Assembly: GCA_020161695.1 (NCBI GenBank)
Contig: JAIUOO010000020.1
Coordinates: forward strand, 1-64,000
Length of the DNA: 64,000 nucleotides
Direction of reading: 5' to 3'
From: Pseudomonadota bacterium
Lineage (GTDB): Bacteria > Pseudomonadota > Alphaproteobacteria > Rhizobiales > Phreatobacteraceae
Shown here: piece after piece, positions 35,174 through 43,032 of the stretch
Layout of the letters: every line of letters starts with the position of its first letter
Position numbering within the stretch: position 1 is the first letter of the stretch
Notes under the pieces: model-generated
Seen by the model: the letters and a program-made list of their open reading frames with translations, nothing else
Told to the model about the DNA's origin: nothing
Database searches by the model: none
Translations under genes and position numbers: made by a program

Positions 35174-36772
35174 ATGGCAGCGGACGGGATCGCCGATTTC
35201 GTGGTCGTGGGCGGGGGATCGTCGGGTTCGGCCCTGGCAGGGCGCCTGAGCGAAGATCCGCAGACCTCGGTCCTGATGCTGGAAGCGGGCAGGGGCGGCG
35301 GCGACAGTTTCGTCGTCAACACGCCCATGGCCGTCGTCGCCATGCTGCCGACGCGCATCAACAACTGGGGCTTCTCCACCGTGCCGCAGAAGGGGCTCGG
35401 CGGCCGCGTCGGCTATCAGCCGCGCGGGCGGGGGCTCGGCGGCTCGTCGGCGATCAACGCCATGATCTATGTTCGCGGTCACCGCTGGGACTACGACCAC
35501 TGGGCGAGCCTCGGCAATGCCGGCTGGTCCTATGACGAGGTGCTGCCCTATTTCCGCCGGTCCGAGGGCAACGAGCGCCTCGACGGGCCGCTGCACGGAC
35601 GCGACGGGCCGCTCTCCGTCTCCGACCTGCGCAGCGACAGCCCCTGCGGCGAGTTCTTCATCGACGCCTGTCGGCATCTGCAATTGCGGGAGAACGCCGA
35701 CTTCAACGGCGAGGAACAGGAGGGCATCGGTTACTATCAGGTGACCCATCGCAACGGCGAGCGCTGCAGCGCCGCGCGCGCCTATGTCCTGCCGCATCTC
35801 GGCAAGCGGACCAACCTGCAGGCGGTCACCGGCGCACGCACGACGCGCATCCTGTTCGAAGGCAGGCGGGCGGTCGGCGTTGAATATCGGCTCGGCAGCG
35901 AGACCCGCATTGCCCGCGCGCGGCGCGAGGTCATCGTCTCGGCTGGCGCCCTGCAGTCGCCGCAGGTGCTGATGCTGTCGGGATTGGGCGCGGCAACGGA
36001 TCTCGCGCGCTTCGGCATTCCCGTCGTCGCCGACCTGCCGGGTGTCGGGCAGAACCTGCAGGACCATCCGGACTTCGTCTTCGCCTACAAGTCGGCAAAT
36101 TCGGACTTCATGGGCCTGTCACCCGCTGGCGGCGTCAAGCTGACGCGCGAATGGGGCCGCTACAAGCGGGAACGGCGTGGGCTCCTCGCCACCAACTGCG
36201 CCGAGGCCGGCGGCTTCCTGAAGACGCGGCCGGACCTAACCGTCCCCGACATCCAGTTGCATTTCGTCATCGGCATCGTCCAGGACCACGCGCGCAAGCA
36301 GACGCTCGGCCATGGCTTTTCCTGCCATGTCTGCGTGCTCCGACCGAAGAGCCGAGGCAGTGTCGCGCTGGCAGGCCCCGATCCGGCGGCGGCGCCGTTG
36401 ATCGACCCGAATTTCTTCGGACATCCCGACGATGTCGCGACCATGGTCGAGGGATTCAAGCTGACGAGGCGGATCATGAATGCGCCGCCACTCGCCGCGC
36501 AGGCGACGAAGGACATCGTCACCGCCGGGATTTCTACCGATGACGAGATCGTCGACCTGCTGCGCCGCAAGGTCGACACGGTCTATCACCCGGTCGGCAC
36601 CTGCCGGATGGGCGTCGACGAAGGCGCTGTCGTGGACCCGCAATTGCGTGTGCGCGGTGTCGAGGCGCTGAGGGTCGTCGATGCCTCGATCATGCCGACC
36701 CTGATCGGCGGCAATACCAATGCGCCGTCCATCATGATCGGCGAGAAGGCGGCCGACCTGATCCGGGCGTGA
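35174..36772 (+). CDS. GMC-family FAD oxidoreductase (choline/alcohol dehydrogenase-like)
   Basis: 532 residues. DFVVVGGGSSGSALAGRL is the FAD loop and RGLGGSSAINAMIYVRGH the GMC signature 1. SAGALQSPQVLMLSGLG is signature 2. Catalytic His and Asn are in VYHPVGTCRMG and GGNTNAPSIMIGEKAA. Such enzymes oxidise choline or other alcohols at the membrane. It converges on a BKACE enzyme and a dehydrogenase, so it may share their pathway, although no betaine aldehyde dehydrogenase is nearby. Confidence 0.88.
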   Translation: MAADGIADFVVVGGGSSGSALAGRLSEDPQTSVLMLEAGRGGGDSFVVNTPMAVVAMLPTRINNWGFSTVPQKGLGGRVGYQPRGRGLGGSSAINAMIYVRGHRWDYDHWASLGNAGWSYDEVLPYFRRSEGNERLDGPLHGRDGPLSVSDLRSDSPCGEFFIDACRHLQLRENADFNGEEQEGIGYYQVTHRNGERCSAARAYVLPHLGKRTNLQAVTGARTTRILFEGRRAVGVEYRLGSETRIARARREVIVSAGALQSPQVLMLSGLGAATDLARFGIPVVADLPGVGQNLQDHPDFVFAYKSANSDFMGLSPAGGVKLTREWGRYKRERRGLLATNCAEAGGFLKTRPDLTVPDIQLHFVIGIVQDHARKQTLGHGFSCHVCVLRPKSRGSVALAGPDPAAAPLIDPNFFGHPDDVATMVEGFKLTRRIMNAPPLAAQATKDIVTAGISTDDEIVDLLRRKVDTVYHPVGTCRMGVDEGAVVDPQLRVRGVEALRVVDASIMPTLIGGNTNAPSIMIGEKAADLIRA

Positions 36773-36776
36773 AACG

Positions 36777-36813
36777 GGCGGTTCCGGCCGCGCGGGGCGC
36801 GGCCGGAACCGCC
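36777..36813. terminator. Convergent terminator with a perfect 16-bp stem
   Basis: GGCGGTTCCGGCCGCG at 36777-36792 is exactly mirrored at 36798-36813 around a 5-base loop. It starts 4 bases after the GMC stop and ends 7 bases before the BKACE stop. It should stop transcription from both sides. Confidence 0.85.
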
Positions 36814-36820
36814 GAAAGCG

Positions 36821-37753
36821 TCAGAAATTGACCTTGTCGCCGCCCTTTAGCTCCAGGATTTCGCGGGCGTCGTCCGGCGTCGCCACTTCGAGGCCGAGGC
36901 CCTCGATGATCTGGCGGACCTTGGTGACCTGCTCGGCGTTGCTCTTGGCGAGCTGACCGGGACCGATCCACAGCGAATCCTCGAGGCCGACGCGCACGTT
37001 GCCGCCCATGGCCAGCGACATGGCCGCGATCGGCATCTGGTTGCGGCCGGCGCCGAGCACGGACCAGCGATACTGGTCGCCGAACAGGCGGTCGGCGGTG
37101 CGCTTCATCATCACCACGTCCTCGTAGTGGCCGCCAATGCCGCCGAGGATCCCGAACACCGACTGGATGAAGAACGGCGGCTTGATAATGCCGCGATCGG
37201 CGAAGTGCCGCAGCGTGTAGAGGTGGCCGATATCGTAGCACTCGACCTCGAAGCGGGTGCCGTTATTGGCACAGGTCGTCAGGATGTATTCGATGTCCGC
37301 CAGCGTGTTCTTGAACATGCCGGCGCGCGAACCCTCCAGATACTGCTTCTCCCAGTCGTACTTGAAGTCCTTGTAGCGCTCCAGCATCGGATAGAGGCCG
37401 AAGTTCATCGTGCCCATGTTGAGGCTGGCGACTTCCGGCGCGTAGTGGGCGGCGGGCTTCACGCGCTCTTCCACGGTCATGGTCATCGCGCCGCCCGAAG
37501 TGATGTTCACCGCGACGTTGGAGCGCTGCTTGATCACCTTCAGGAACGGCTCATAGGCCTCGACCGATTGGTCCGGGCGGCCGTCCTTCGGGTCGCGCGC
37601 GTGGAGGTGGACGATGGCCGCACCCGCTTCGGCCGCTGCGATCGCATTCTCGGCGATCTGCTGGGCCGTGATCGGCAGATATTCCGACATGGTCGGCGTG
37701 TGGATCGAGCCGGTAATGGCGCAGGTGATGATGACCTTTTTGGACTTGGCCAT
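36821..37753 (-). CDS. 3-keto-5-aminohexanoate cleavage family enzyme (BKACE)
   Basis: 310 residues from the ATG at 37753, with AAGGAA upstream. KVIITCAITGSIHTPTMSEYLPIT opens the TIM barrel. VHLHARDPKDGRP carries the two zinc His; VECYDIGHL holds further metal ligands. BKACE enzymes condense a beta-keto acid with acetyl-CoA to give acetoacetate and a new CoA ester. With the adjacent hydroxyacyl-CoA-type dehydrogenase this is the arrangement seen for dehydrocarnitine and related beta-keto acids. Confidence 0.9.
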   Translation of the reverse strand: MAKSKKVIITCAITGSIHTPTMSEYLPITAQQIAENAIAAAEAGAAIVHLHARDPKDGRPDQSVEAYEPFLKVIKQRSNVAVNITSGGAMTMTVEERVKPAAHYAPEVASLNMGTMNFGLYPMLERYKDFKYDWEKQYLEGSRAGMFKNTLADIEYILTTCANNGTRFEVECYDIGHLYTLRHFADRGIIKPPFFIQSVFGILGGIGGHYEDVVMMKRTADRLFGDQYRWSVLGAGRNQMPIAAMSLAMGGNVRVGLEDSLWIGPGQLAKSNAEQVTKVRQIIEGLGLEVATPDDAREILELKGGDKVNF

Positions 37754-37827
37754 GGAGGTTTCCTTCGCGTTTCCTTCGCGGGGCGGCAGGAGCGGGCCGC
37801 ATGCTCCGCCCCTGATTGATCGATTGA

Positions 37828-38754
37828 TCAGGACGGCTTCTTCTTGGCCTGCCTCTTGTGCGCCTTCAAGGCCGCCAAACGGCCATCCCGCCATTTCGAC
37901 AGGCGGGCTATGCGCTCCGGCGCCTGCTCGCCGGACCATTCCGCCATGATCGCCTTCTCGTTCTTCGCGGTGAACACGTCGCGTCCGGTCAGCTTGGCAA
38001 GGCTCGGCCCGTAGCGGCGGTTGTAGTCGGGGATGCCGGCGGGCGCGTTCAGTTCGATGGTCTCGAACGGACCGAGGAACGACCAGCGCAGGCCGAGCCC
38101 GTCGCGGATGGTCTTGTCGAGGTCTTCCGGGCTGACGACGCCCGAGCCGACGAGATCGAAGGCTTCCGCCATCAGCACGGCCTGCAGCCGGTTCAGCACG
38201 AAGCCGTTGACCTCCTTGCGGACGGTGACCGGCACCTGTCCGGCCTTCTCGTAGTAGCCGCGCGCCTTCTCCACCAGCTTCGGGTCGGTCCAGGGGGAGG
38301 GGCAGAGCTCGACGATCGGCACGAGATGCGGCGGGTTGACCGGATGGGCGACCATCACGCGCTTGCGGTGCTTCAGGTCCTTGGCCCAGAGCGAGGCGAA
38401 CAGGAACGAGGTCGAGGACGTCACGATGGCCGAGGGCGGCGCCAGCTTGTCGATCTCGGTATGGATCGCGATCTTGGCCTCGACGGTCTCCGGGCCGTTC
38501 TCCTGCACCAGCGCGACGCCCTTCAGCGCGTCGGCGAGGTCCTTGGCGACGACGAGGTTCTCGGCGGAGGCCTTGGGGTCCTTGACGAGGCCAAGCGCCG
38601 CCAGTTCCTTCAGGTTGCGGGCGATATGGGCCTTCGCAGCCTTCGCGACGCCCGGCACCGGATCGTAGAGCGCCGTGGTCCACCCATGGCTGCAGAAGAC
38701 GGTGGCCCAGGCCCGGCCGATCAGGCCTGAACCGACGATGGCGACTTTCGGCAT
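37828..38754 (-). CDS. 3-hydroxyacyl-CoA dehydrogenase family (carnitine dehydrogenase/lambda-crystallin-like)
   Basis: 308 residues from the ATG at 38754, chosen because GAGG lies 8 bases upstream. KVAIVGSGLIGRAWATVF binds NAD. SSTSFLFASLWAKDL, HPVNPPHLVPIVELCPSPWT and VNGFVLNRLQAVLMAEAFDL are typical of L-carnitine 3-dehydrogenase and L-gulonate 3-dehydrogenase. It would form the beta-keto acid that the BKACE enzyme, 74 bases downstream, then cleaves. The thioesterase domain fused to rhizobial carnitine dehydrogenases is absent. Confidence 0.85.
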   Translation of the reverse strand: MPKVAIVGSGLIGRAWATVFCSHGWTTALYDPVPGVAKAAKAHIARNLKELAALGLVKDPKASAENLVVAKDLADALKGVALVQENGPETVEAKIAIHTEIDKLAPPSAIVTSSTSFLFASLWAKDLKHRKRVMVAHPVNPPHLVPIVELCPSPWTDPKLVEKARGYYEKAGQVPVTVRKEVNGFVLNRLQAVLMAEAFDLVGSGVVSPEDLDKTIRDGLGLRWSFLGPFETIELNAPAGIPDYNRRYGPSLAKLTGRDVFTAKNEKAIMAEWSGEQAPERIARLSKWRDGRLAALKAHKRQAKKKPS

Positions 38755-38755
38755 G

Positions 38756-39229
38756 TCATGAACCTCGCAAATTCTCTCTGGTCGATCCCGCCATGCTGCC
38801 GCCGGCGAGAGTCGCATCTTTCCCTCCATGCGCTTGCGACGGGGAGGGGGCAGGGGTGGGATGTCTCGAAGTGCTTCGGTCCAGACAGGTGGCGAAGATC
38901 ATCTCGACTGCTCCGTCCTTGCTTTCGGCAATGTGTTGATTGGTGACGCGGACGACGCGATAGCCATGTGCGGCGAGGTAGGCATCTCGCGCATTGTCGC
39001 GCTCCAATTGCTCGCCGTAAGCGTGATGATCACCGTCGATTTCGATGACCACTTTTAGACCGTGACAGGCGAAGTCGACGATGAAGGGTCCGATGGGTGC
39101 CTGGCGGCGTGGATGAAAACCGTCAATGTCGAACTGTCGGATAGCGTTCCAGACGAGGCGCTCTTGATAGGTCGTCTCGCGCCGCAGGCGGCGTGCAACG
39201 GGAATGCGGCGATCCAGTTCTCGCGCCAT
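38756..39229 (-). CDS. DUF559-domain protein (Vsr-like endonuclease fold)
   Basis: 157 residues from the ATG at 39229. The core is RRETTYQERLVWNAIRQFDIDGFHPRRQ in outline, then VDFACHGLKVVIEIDGDHH and GYRVVRVTNQHI. This is the DUF559 nuclease-like fold with Asp-x-Asp in EIDGD. About the last 40 residues (from TSRHPTPAPSPSQ) are encoded by a G/C-rich intergenic repeat and look like an accidental extension. The stop lies one base before the next gene. Its upstream flank consists of the same repeat. Confidence 0.8.
   Translation of the reverse strand: MARELDRRIPVARRLRRETTYQERLVWNAIRQFDIDGFHPRRQAPIGPFIVDFACHGLKVVIEIDGDHHAYGEQLERDNARDAYLAAHGYRVVRVTNQHIAESKDGAVEMIFATCLDRSTSRHPTPAPSPSQAHGGKDATLAGGSMAGSTRENLRGS
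38831..38860. repeat. G/C-rich intergenic repeat, copy A
   Basis: CGCTTGCGACGGGGAGGG followed by GGCAGGGGTGGG. It matches one half of copies B and C with one base different. This copy lies inside the 3' end of the DUF559 gene and supplies its Pro/Ser/Ala-rich tail codons. Confidence 0.85.
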
Positions 39230-39234
39230 CTTGT

Positions 39235-39279
39235 CCCCCCACCCCTGCCCCCTCCCCGCCGCAAGCGGGGGGAGGGGGA
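39235..39279. repeat. G/C-rich intergenic repeat, copy B
   Basis: CCACCCCTGCCCCCTCCCC, then GCCGCAAGCGGGGGGAGGGG. It folds as a hairpin (CCCC...GCAAGC...GGGG) and is inverted relative to copy C. It begins 5 bases upstream of the DUF559 start. Confidence 0.85.
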
Positions 39280-39339
39280 TGTGGCCTGACCTCAAGCGTG
39301 GCATGCGGGGGTGGCGTCGAGGAAGGGCGCGGGCCTTTT

Positions 39340-39382
39340 CCCCTCCCCCCGCTTGCGGCGGGGAGGGGGCAGGGGTGGGGGG
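39340..39382. repeat. G/C-rich intergenic repeat, copy C
   Basis: CCCCTCCCCCCGCTTGCGG, then CGGGGAGGGGGCAGGGGTGG. It is the inverted counterpart of copy B 60 bases away; together they could form a large cruciform. It ends 38 bases before the Liv fusion gene stop. Confidence 0.85.
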
Positions 39383-39420
39383 CTGATTGAGACGCCTCCC
39401 GACGAAGGGGTGGCCGAACC

Positions 39421-41943
39421 TCACAGCCACAGCACCTTGCGGCGCAGTTCAAGGTCGTCGCGCAGGTCCTTCGACGCGCCGGACCAGGTCACGGAGCCGC
39501 GCTCCAGGGCGACGGTGCGGTCGGACAGCGCCAGCGCCAGTTCGAGATGGTGGTCGACGATGATGATCGAGACCTCGTGGCGCAGCTTGTCGAAGGCCTC
39601 GAACAGTTCCTCGGTAATGGCCGGCGACAGGCCCTCGAAGGGCTCGTCCAGCAACAGGAGCCGCGTGTCGCCGACAAGCGCGCGGGCGACCGCCACCATC
39701 TGCTGCTCGCCGCCCGACAGGAAATCGGCCGAGGTGTTCCAACGCTCCTTGAGACGCGGGAAGAACGCGAGAACGCGGTCCTCGTCCCAGTGCCGTCCAG
39801 CCCCCGTGCGCCGCTTCAGCCGGCCGAGCATCAGGTTGTCCTTCACCGAGAGGCCGGCGAACAGGCCGCGCCCCTGCGGCACATAGCCGACGCCGAGCCG
39901 TGCCACCCGGTCCGGCGGCAGGCCCGCGAGCGCATCGCCGCCGAGCGAGACAATGCCGGATGCCGGCGGCGCGATGCCGGTGATGGTCTTGAGGACGGTC
40001 GACTTGCCCGCGCCGTTGCGGCCGAGCAGGGCGACGATCTCGCCGGCTTTCACGTCCATGGTGACGTCGTTGAGGATATGGCTCTTGCCGTAGAACGTGT
40101 TCACGTCCTTCAACGCCAGCAGCGTTTCGGCGGTGGCGGCCGATGCCCGCTCCTTGGCGGCGATCGCATGGGCGCCCGAGCCGAGATAGACCGCCTGAAC
40201 CTTCTCGGACGAGCGCGCATCCTCCACGGTGCCGTCGACCAGCACCTCGCCGTCGTTCATCACCGTGACGTGGTCGGCGAGCTGAAACACGCGGTCGATG
40301 TCGTGCTCGACCAGCAGGACCGGGATGTCGCCGGAAATGGTCTTGATGATGTCGCCGACGCGCTTGCGCTCGGCCGCCGCGAGGCCGGCGAGCGGCTCGT
40401 CCAGCAGCAGCACCCGCGGGCGCGTCGCGAGCGCCAGCGCCATGTCGACCAGGCGCTGGCCGCCATAGGACAGCGATCCCGCCTCGACCTTCTCGATCCC
40501 GGCGAGCCCGAGATAGCGCATCAGCGTCGTCGTATCCTGCCCGAGCCCGGGCAGGGCGGTCGCCTCGGCCCATACGCCGAACCGGCCGGAATGCCGCGCC
40601 TGGATGGCGAGCCGCACGTTCTCCTCGATGGTCAAGCCGGGGAACAGGTTGGTGATCTGGAACGAGCGGCCGACGCCGGCCTGCGTGATCGCCTGCGGTG
40701 AGAGGCCGCCGACCTCGTGGCCTTCCAGCGTCACCGAGCCCTTGTCGGGCGGGAACATGCCGGAGATGAGGTTGAAGGCGGTAGTCTTGCCGGCGCCGTT
40801 CGGGCCGATCAGCGCGTGCAGCGTGCGGTCGCGAACGGTGAAGGAGACGCCGCGCACCGCGCGGATACCGCCGAAGCTCTTGACGATACCGTCGGCCGCG
40901 AGCACCGCACCGCCATCCGCCTTGCCCTCGCGAACGAATTCGCGCGGCACCGGGCCGACGTCCTCGACCCGCCGCGCGGCCATGGCCGCATCGGTCTCTT
41001 CGGTCTTGCGGAAGGGGGCCATGAGCCGTTCGGCGACGCCGACGAGGCCGGTCGGCGAGAACACGATGAAGGCGACGAACAGGAGACCGAAGAACAGCAG
41101 CCAGCTCGACGTGAACAGCGACAGATACTCGCGGAACAGCATGAAGAAGAGCGCGCCGAGGGCCGGGCCCAGGAACGAGCGCATGCCGCCGATCACCACC
41201 ATGGCGAGGAGCTCGCCCGAGGCCTGGATATGCAGCGCGTCGGCGGACGTGAAGCGGTGGTGGAAGGCCGCGAGCGCGCCGGCAAAGCCCGCCAGCGTCG
41301 CCGAAATGGTGAAGGCGATCAGCTTGTAGCGCGTGGTGTCGTAGCCGACGAAGCGCGCGCGCGTCTCGTTCTCGCGGATCGCCACGAGAACGGTGCCGAC
41401 CGCCGAACGGTGGAAGCGCTGGAGCAGGAAGACGACGCCGAAGCTGATCACGGCGACGAAGCCGTAGAACAGCCATGGGTCGTTGAGGTCGAGCCCCGGC
41501 CAGACCGGGCGCACGAGACCGCCGAGGCCGTTCTCGCCGCCGGTCAGCTCGGTCCAGCGGAACGATACGGTGAAGGCGACCGCAGCGAGCGCAAGCGTCA
41601 GAAGCGAGAAATAGACGCCGCGCCGCCGCAGGATGAGAAGGCCGGCCAGCGCCGAGAAGGCGCCGACGAAGACAATGGCGAACAGGATCGGCAGCAGCAT
41701 CTGTCCGGGCAGGAAGTGCCGCTGCGCGAGCGCGGCCGCATAGGCGCCGATGCCGAAGAAGGTGGCGTGGCCGAACGAGACGAGGCCGGTATGGCCGACG
41801 AGAATGTTCAGGGCGAGCGCCGCGATGGCGAAGATCACGACGTCCGTCGCGGACGTCAGCGTCAGGCCGATCGACAGCATGAGGAAGGGCAGGACGACCA
41901 GCCCGGCAAGGGCCGCGAGAAGGTTGCGCGTCGAGGCGGTCAT
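39421..41943 (-). CDS. Branched-chain amino acid-type ABC transporter: LivM-LivG-LivF triple fusion
   Basis: 840 residues from the ATG at 41943. Residues 1-310 are a LivM permease (GHTGLVSFGHATFFGIGAYAA, GGENGL). Residues 345-590 are a LivG ATPase with Walker A GPNGAGKTT at about 380, signature LSYGGQ and LLLDEPLAGL. Residues 607-840 are a LivF ATPase with GRNGAGKST at about 641, LSGGEQQMV at about 743 and LLLDEPFEGLSP. The reading frame is continuous through the two linkers, so this is a true fusion. With LivH and the binding protein upstream it forms a full importer for amino acids or related acids. Confidence 0.92.
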   Translation of the reverse strand: MTASTRNLLAALAGLVVLPFLMLSIGLTLTSATDVVIFAIAALALNILVGHTGLVSFGHATFFGIGAYAAALAQRHFLPGQMLLPILFAIVFVGAFSALAGLLILRRRGVYFSLLTLALAAVAFTVSFRWTELTGGENGLGGLVRPVWPGLDLNDPWLFYGFVAVISFGVVFLLQRFHRSAVGTVLVAIRENETRARFVGYDTTRYKLIAFTISATLAGFAGALAAFHHRFTSADALHIQASGELLAMVVIGGMRSFLGPALGALFFMLFREYLSLFTSSWLLFFGLLFVAFIVFSPTGLVGVAERLMAPFRKTEETDAAMAARRVEDVGPVPREFVREGKADGGAVLAADGIVKSFGGIRAVRGVSFTVRDRTLHALIGPNGAGKTTAFNLISGMFPPDKGSVTLEGHEVGGLSPQAITQAGVGRSFQITNLFPGLTIEENVRLAIQARHSGRFGVWAEATALPGLGQDTTTLMRYLGLAGIEKVEAGSLSYGGQRLVDMALALATRPRVLLLDEPLAGLAAAERKRVGDIIKTISGDIPVLLVEHDIDRVFQLADHVTVMNDGEVLVDGTVEDARSSEKVQAVYLGSGAHAIAAKERASAATAETLLALKDVNTFYGKSHILNDVTMDVKAGEIVALLGRNGAGKSTVLKTITGIAPPASGIVSLGGDALAGLPPDRVARLGVGYVPQGRGLFAGLSVKDNLMLGRLKRRTGAGRHWDEDRVLAFFPRLKERWNTSADFLSGGEQQMVAVARALVGDTRLLLLDEPFEGLSPAITEELFEAFDKLRHEVSIIIVDHHLELALALSDRTVALERGSVTWSGASKDLRDDLELRRKVLWL

Positions 41944-41947
41944 GCGG

Positions 41948-42835
41948 TCACTCGAACTTCTGGATGCGCTCGCCGAACAGGCCGCGGGGTCTGAGCAGCA
42001 GGACGAGCACCATGAGGAGATAGACGGAGGCTTCGGTCGCGGCCGGGTAGAAATGGGCGGCGACACCGCGCGTCACGCCGACGATGCAGGCGGCCGCCAC
42101 CACGCCCCAGAACGAGCCGAGGCCGCCGATCACCACGACGACGAAGGCGAAGGTGATGATCTCCTGCCCCATGGCCGGATGGACGCCGGCAATCGGCGCG
42201 ATCAGCACGCCGGCAAGGGCCGCGAGCCCGACGCCGATCATCACGACGGCGGTCATGTAGGGCTTCAGCGAGATGCCGAGCGCGCCGACCATGTCGGGGT
42301 TCTGCACGCCGGCGCGGACGACCTTGCCGAAAGCGGTTTTGGCCAGCAGCACCCAGAGGCCGGCGACACACAGAACGGCCGTGCCGAGGATCATCAGCCG
42401 GTAGCGGGAATAGACGAACTCGCCGAGGAAGACCTGCCCGCGCAACGCCTGCGGGATCGAGAAGGGGACGGGAGCCGCGCCATAGAGGATGCGCAGCGAC
42501 TGTTCGGCGACCATGGCGAGGCCGAAGGTCAGGAGCAGGCCGAGGATGGGGTCGGCCGTGTAGAAGCGGCGCAGCAGGTAGCGCTCGATCACGAGCCCGA
42601 TGAGCGCGACCGCCAGCGGCGAGGCGATCAGCGCGCCGCCGAAGCCGATATGCGGCGCAAGTGTCACCGCGAGATAGGCGCCGATGGCATAGAACGCGCC
42701 GTGGGCGAGGTTCACGATGCCGCCGAGCGAGAAGATCATCGACAGCCCGAGCGCGATCATCACGTAATAGGCGCCGAACAGCAGGCCGTTGAGGATCTGC
42801 GAGATGAGCGGGATCAGGTCTGGCACGTCGAGCAT
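41948..42835 (-). CDS. Branched-chain amino acid-type ABC permease LivH
   Basis: 295 residues with about eight membrane segments. QILNGLLFGAYYVMIALGLSMIFSLGG and NLAHGAFYAIGAYLA are LivH blocks, as is MVVVVIGGLGS-like FAFVVVVIGGLGSFWG. It ends 4 bases before the start of the fused LivMGF gene, so they are co-transcribed. It forms the channel with the LivM part of the fusion. Confidence 0.92.
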   Translation of the reverse strand: MLDVPDLIPLISQILNGLLFGAYYVMIALGLSMIFSLGGIVNLAHGAFYAIGAYLAVTLAPHIGFGGALIASPLAVALIGLVIERYLLRRFYTADPILGLLLTFGLAMVAEQSLRILYGAAPVPFSIPQALRGQVFLGEFVYSRYRLMILGTAVLCVAGLWVLLAKTAFGKVVRAGVQNPDMVGALGISLKPYMTAVVMIGVGLAALAGVLIAPIAGVHPAMGQEIITFAFVVVVIGGLGSFWGVVAAACIVGVTRGVAAHFYPAATEASVYLLMVLVLLLRPRGLFGERIQKFE

Positions 42836-42884
42836 CTCGTGGCAGGAAGGCGCCCTTGCGGAGGCGGAGCGACACCGGTCTCGC

Positions 42885-42976
42885 CGTCATGGCCGGGCCT
42901 GTCCCGGCCATCCACGACTTGAACGCGACGATGACGGAATTCATGGATGCCCGGCACAAGGCCGGGCATGACGACA
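42885..42976. repeat. Alphaproteobacterial intergenic palindromic repeat
   Basis: Two palindromic halves: GTCATGGCCGGGCCTGTCC followed by CGGCCATCCACGAC at 42887-42918, and ATGCCCGGCACAAGG followed by CCGGGCATGACGAC at 42947-42975. The translated pattern (VMAGPVPAIHD, ARHKAGHDD) is widespread between genes in Rhizobiales and is not coding. It lies between the Liv binding protein and livH within one operon. Confidence 0.85.
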
Positions 42977-43032
42977 GTTTTCGCTGGCTGAGTGTTCGGG
43001 GCGGGCAAGATGACCGCCCCGGACGTCTCACC

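Noticed and set aside
36821..38683. Fusion of the BKACE enzyme with an upstream domain
   Set aside because: The extra 310 codons are an off-frame reading of the dehydrogenase gene; the ATG at 37753 has a good ribosome-binding site.
38831..39382. G/C-rich repeats considered as a CRISPR-like array or origin
   Set aside because: Spacing is irregular, orientation varies and the unit matches a common dispersed intergenic repeat.
40717..41994. Plus-strand frame opposite the Liv fusion
   Set aside because: Asp/Glu/Arg/His-biased shadow; permease and ATPase motifs are on the minus strand.
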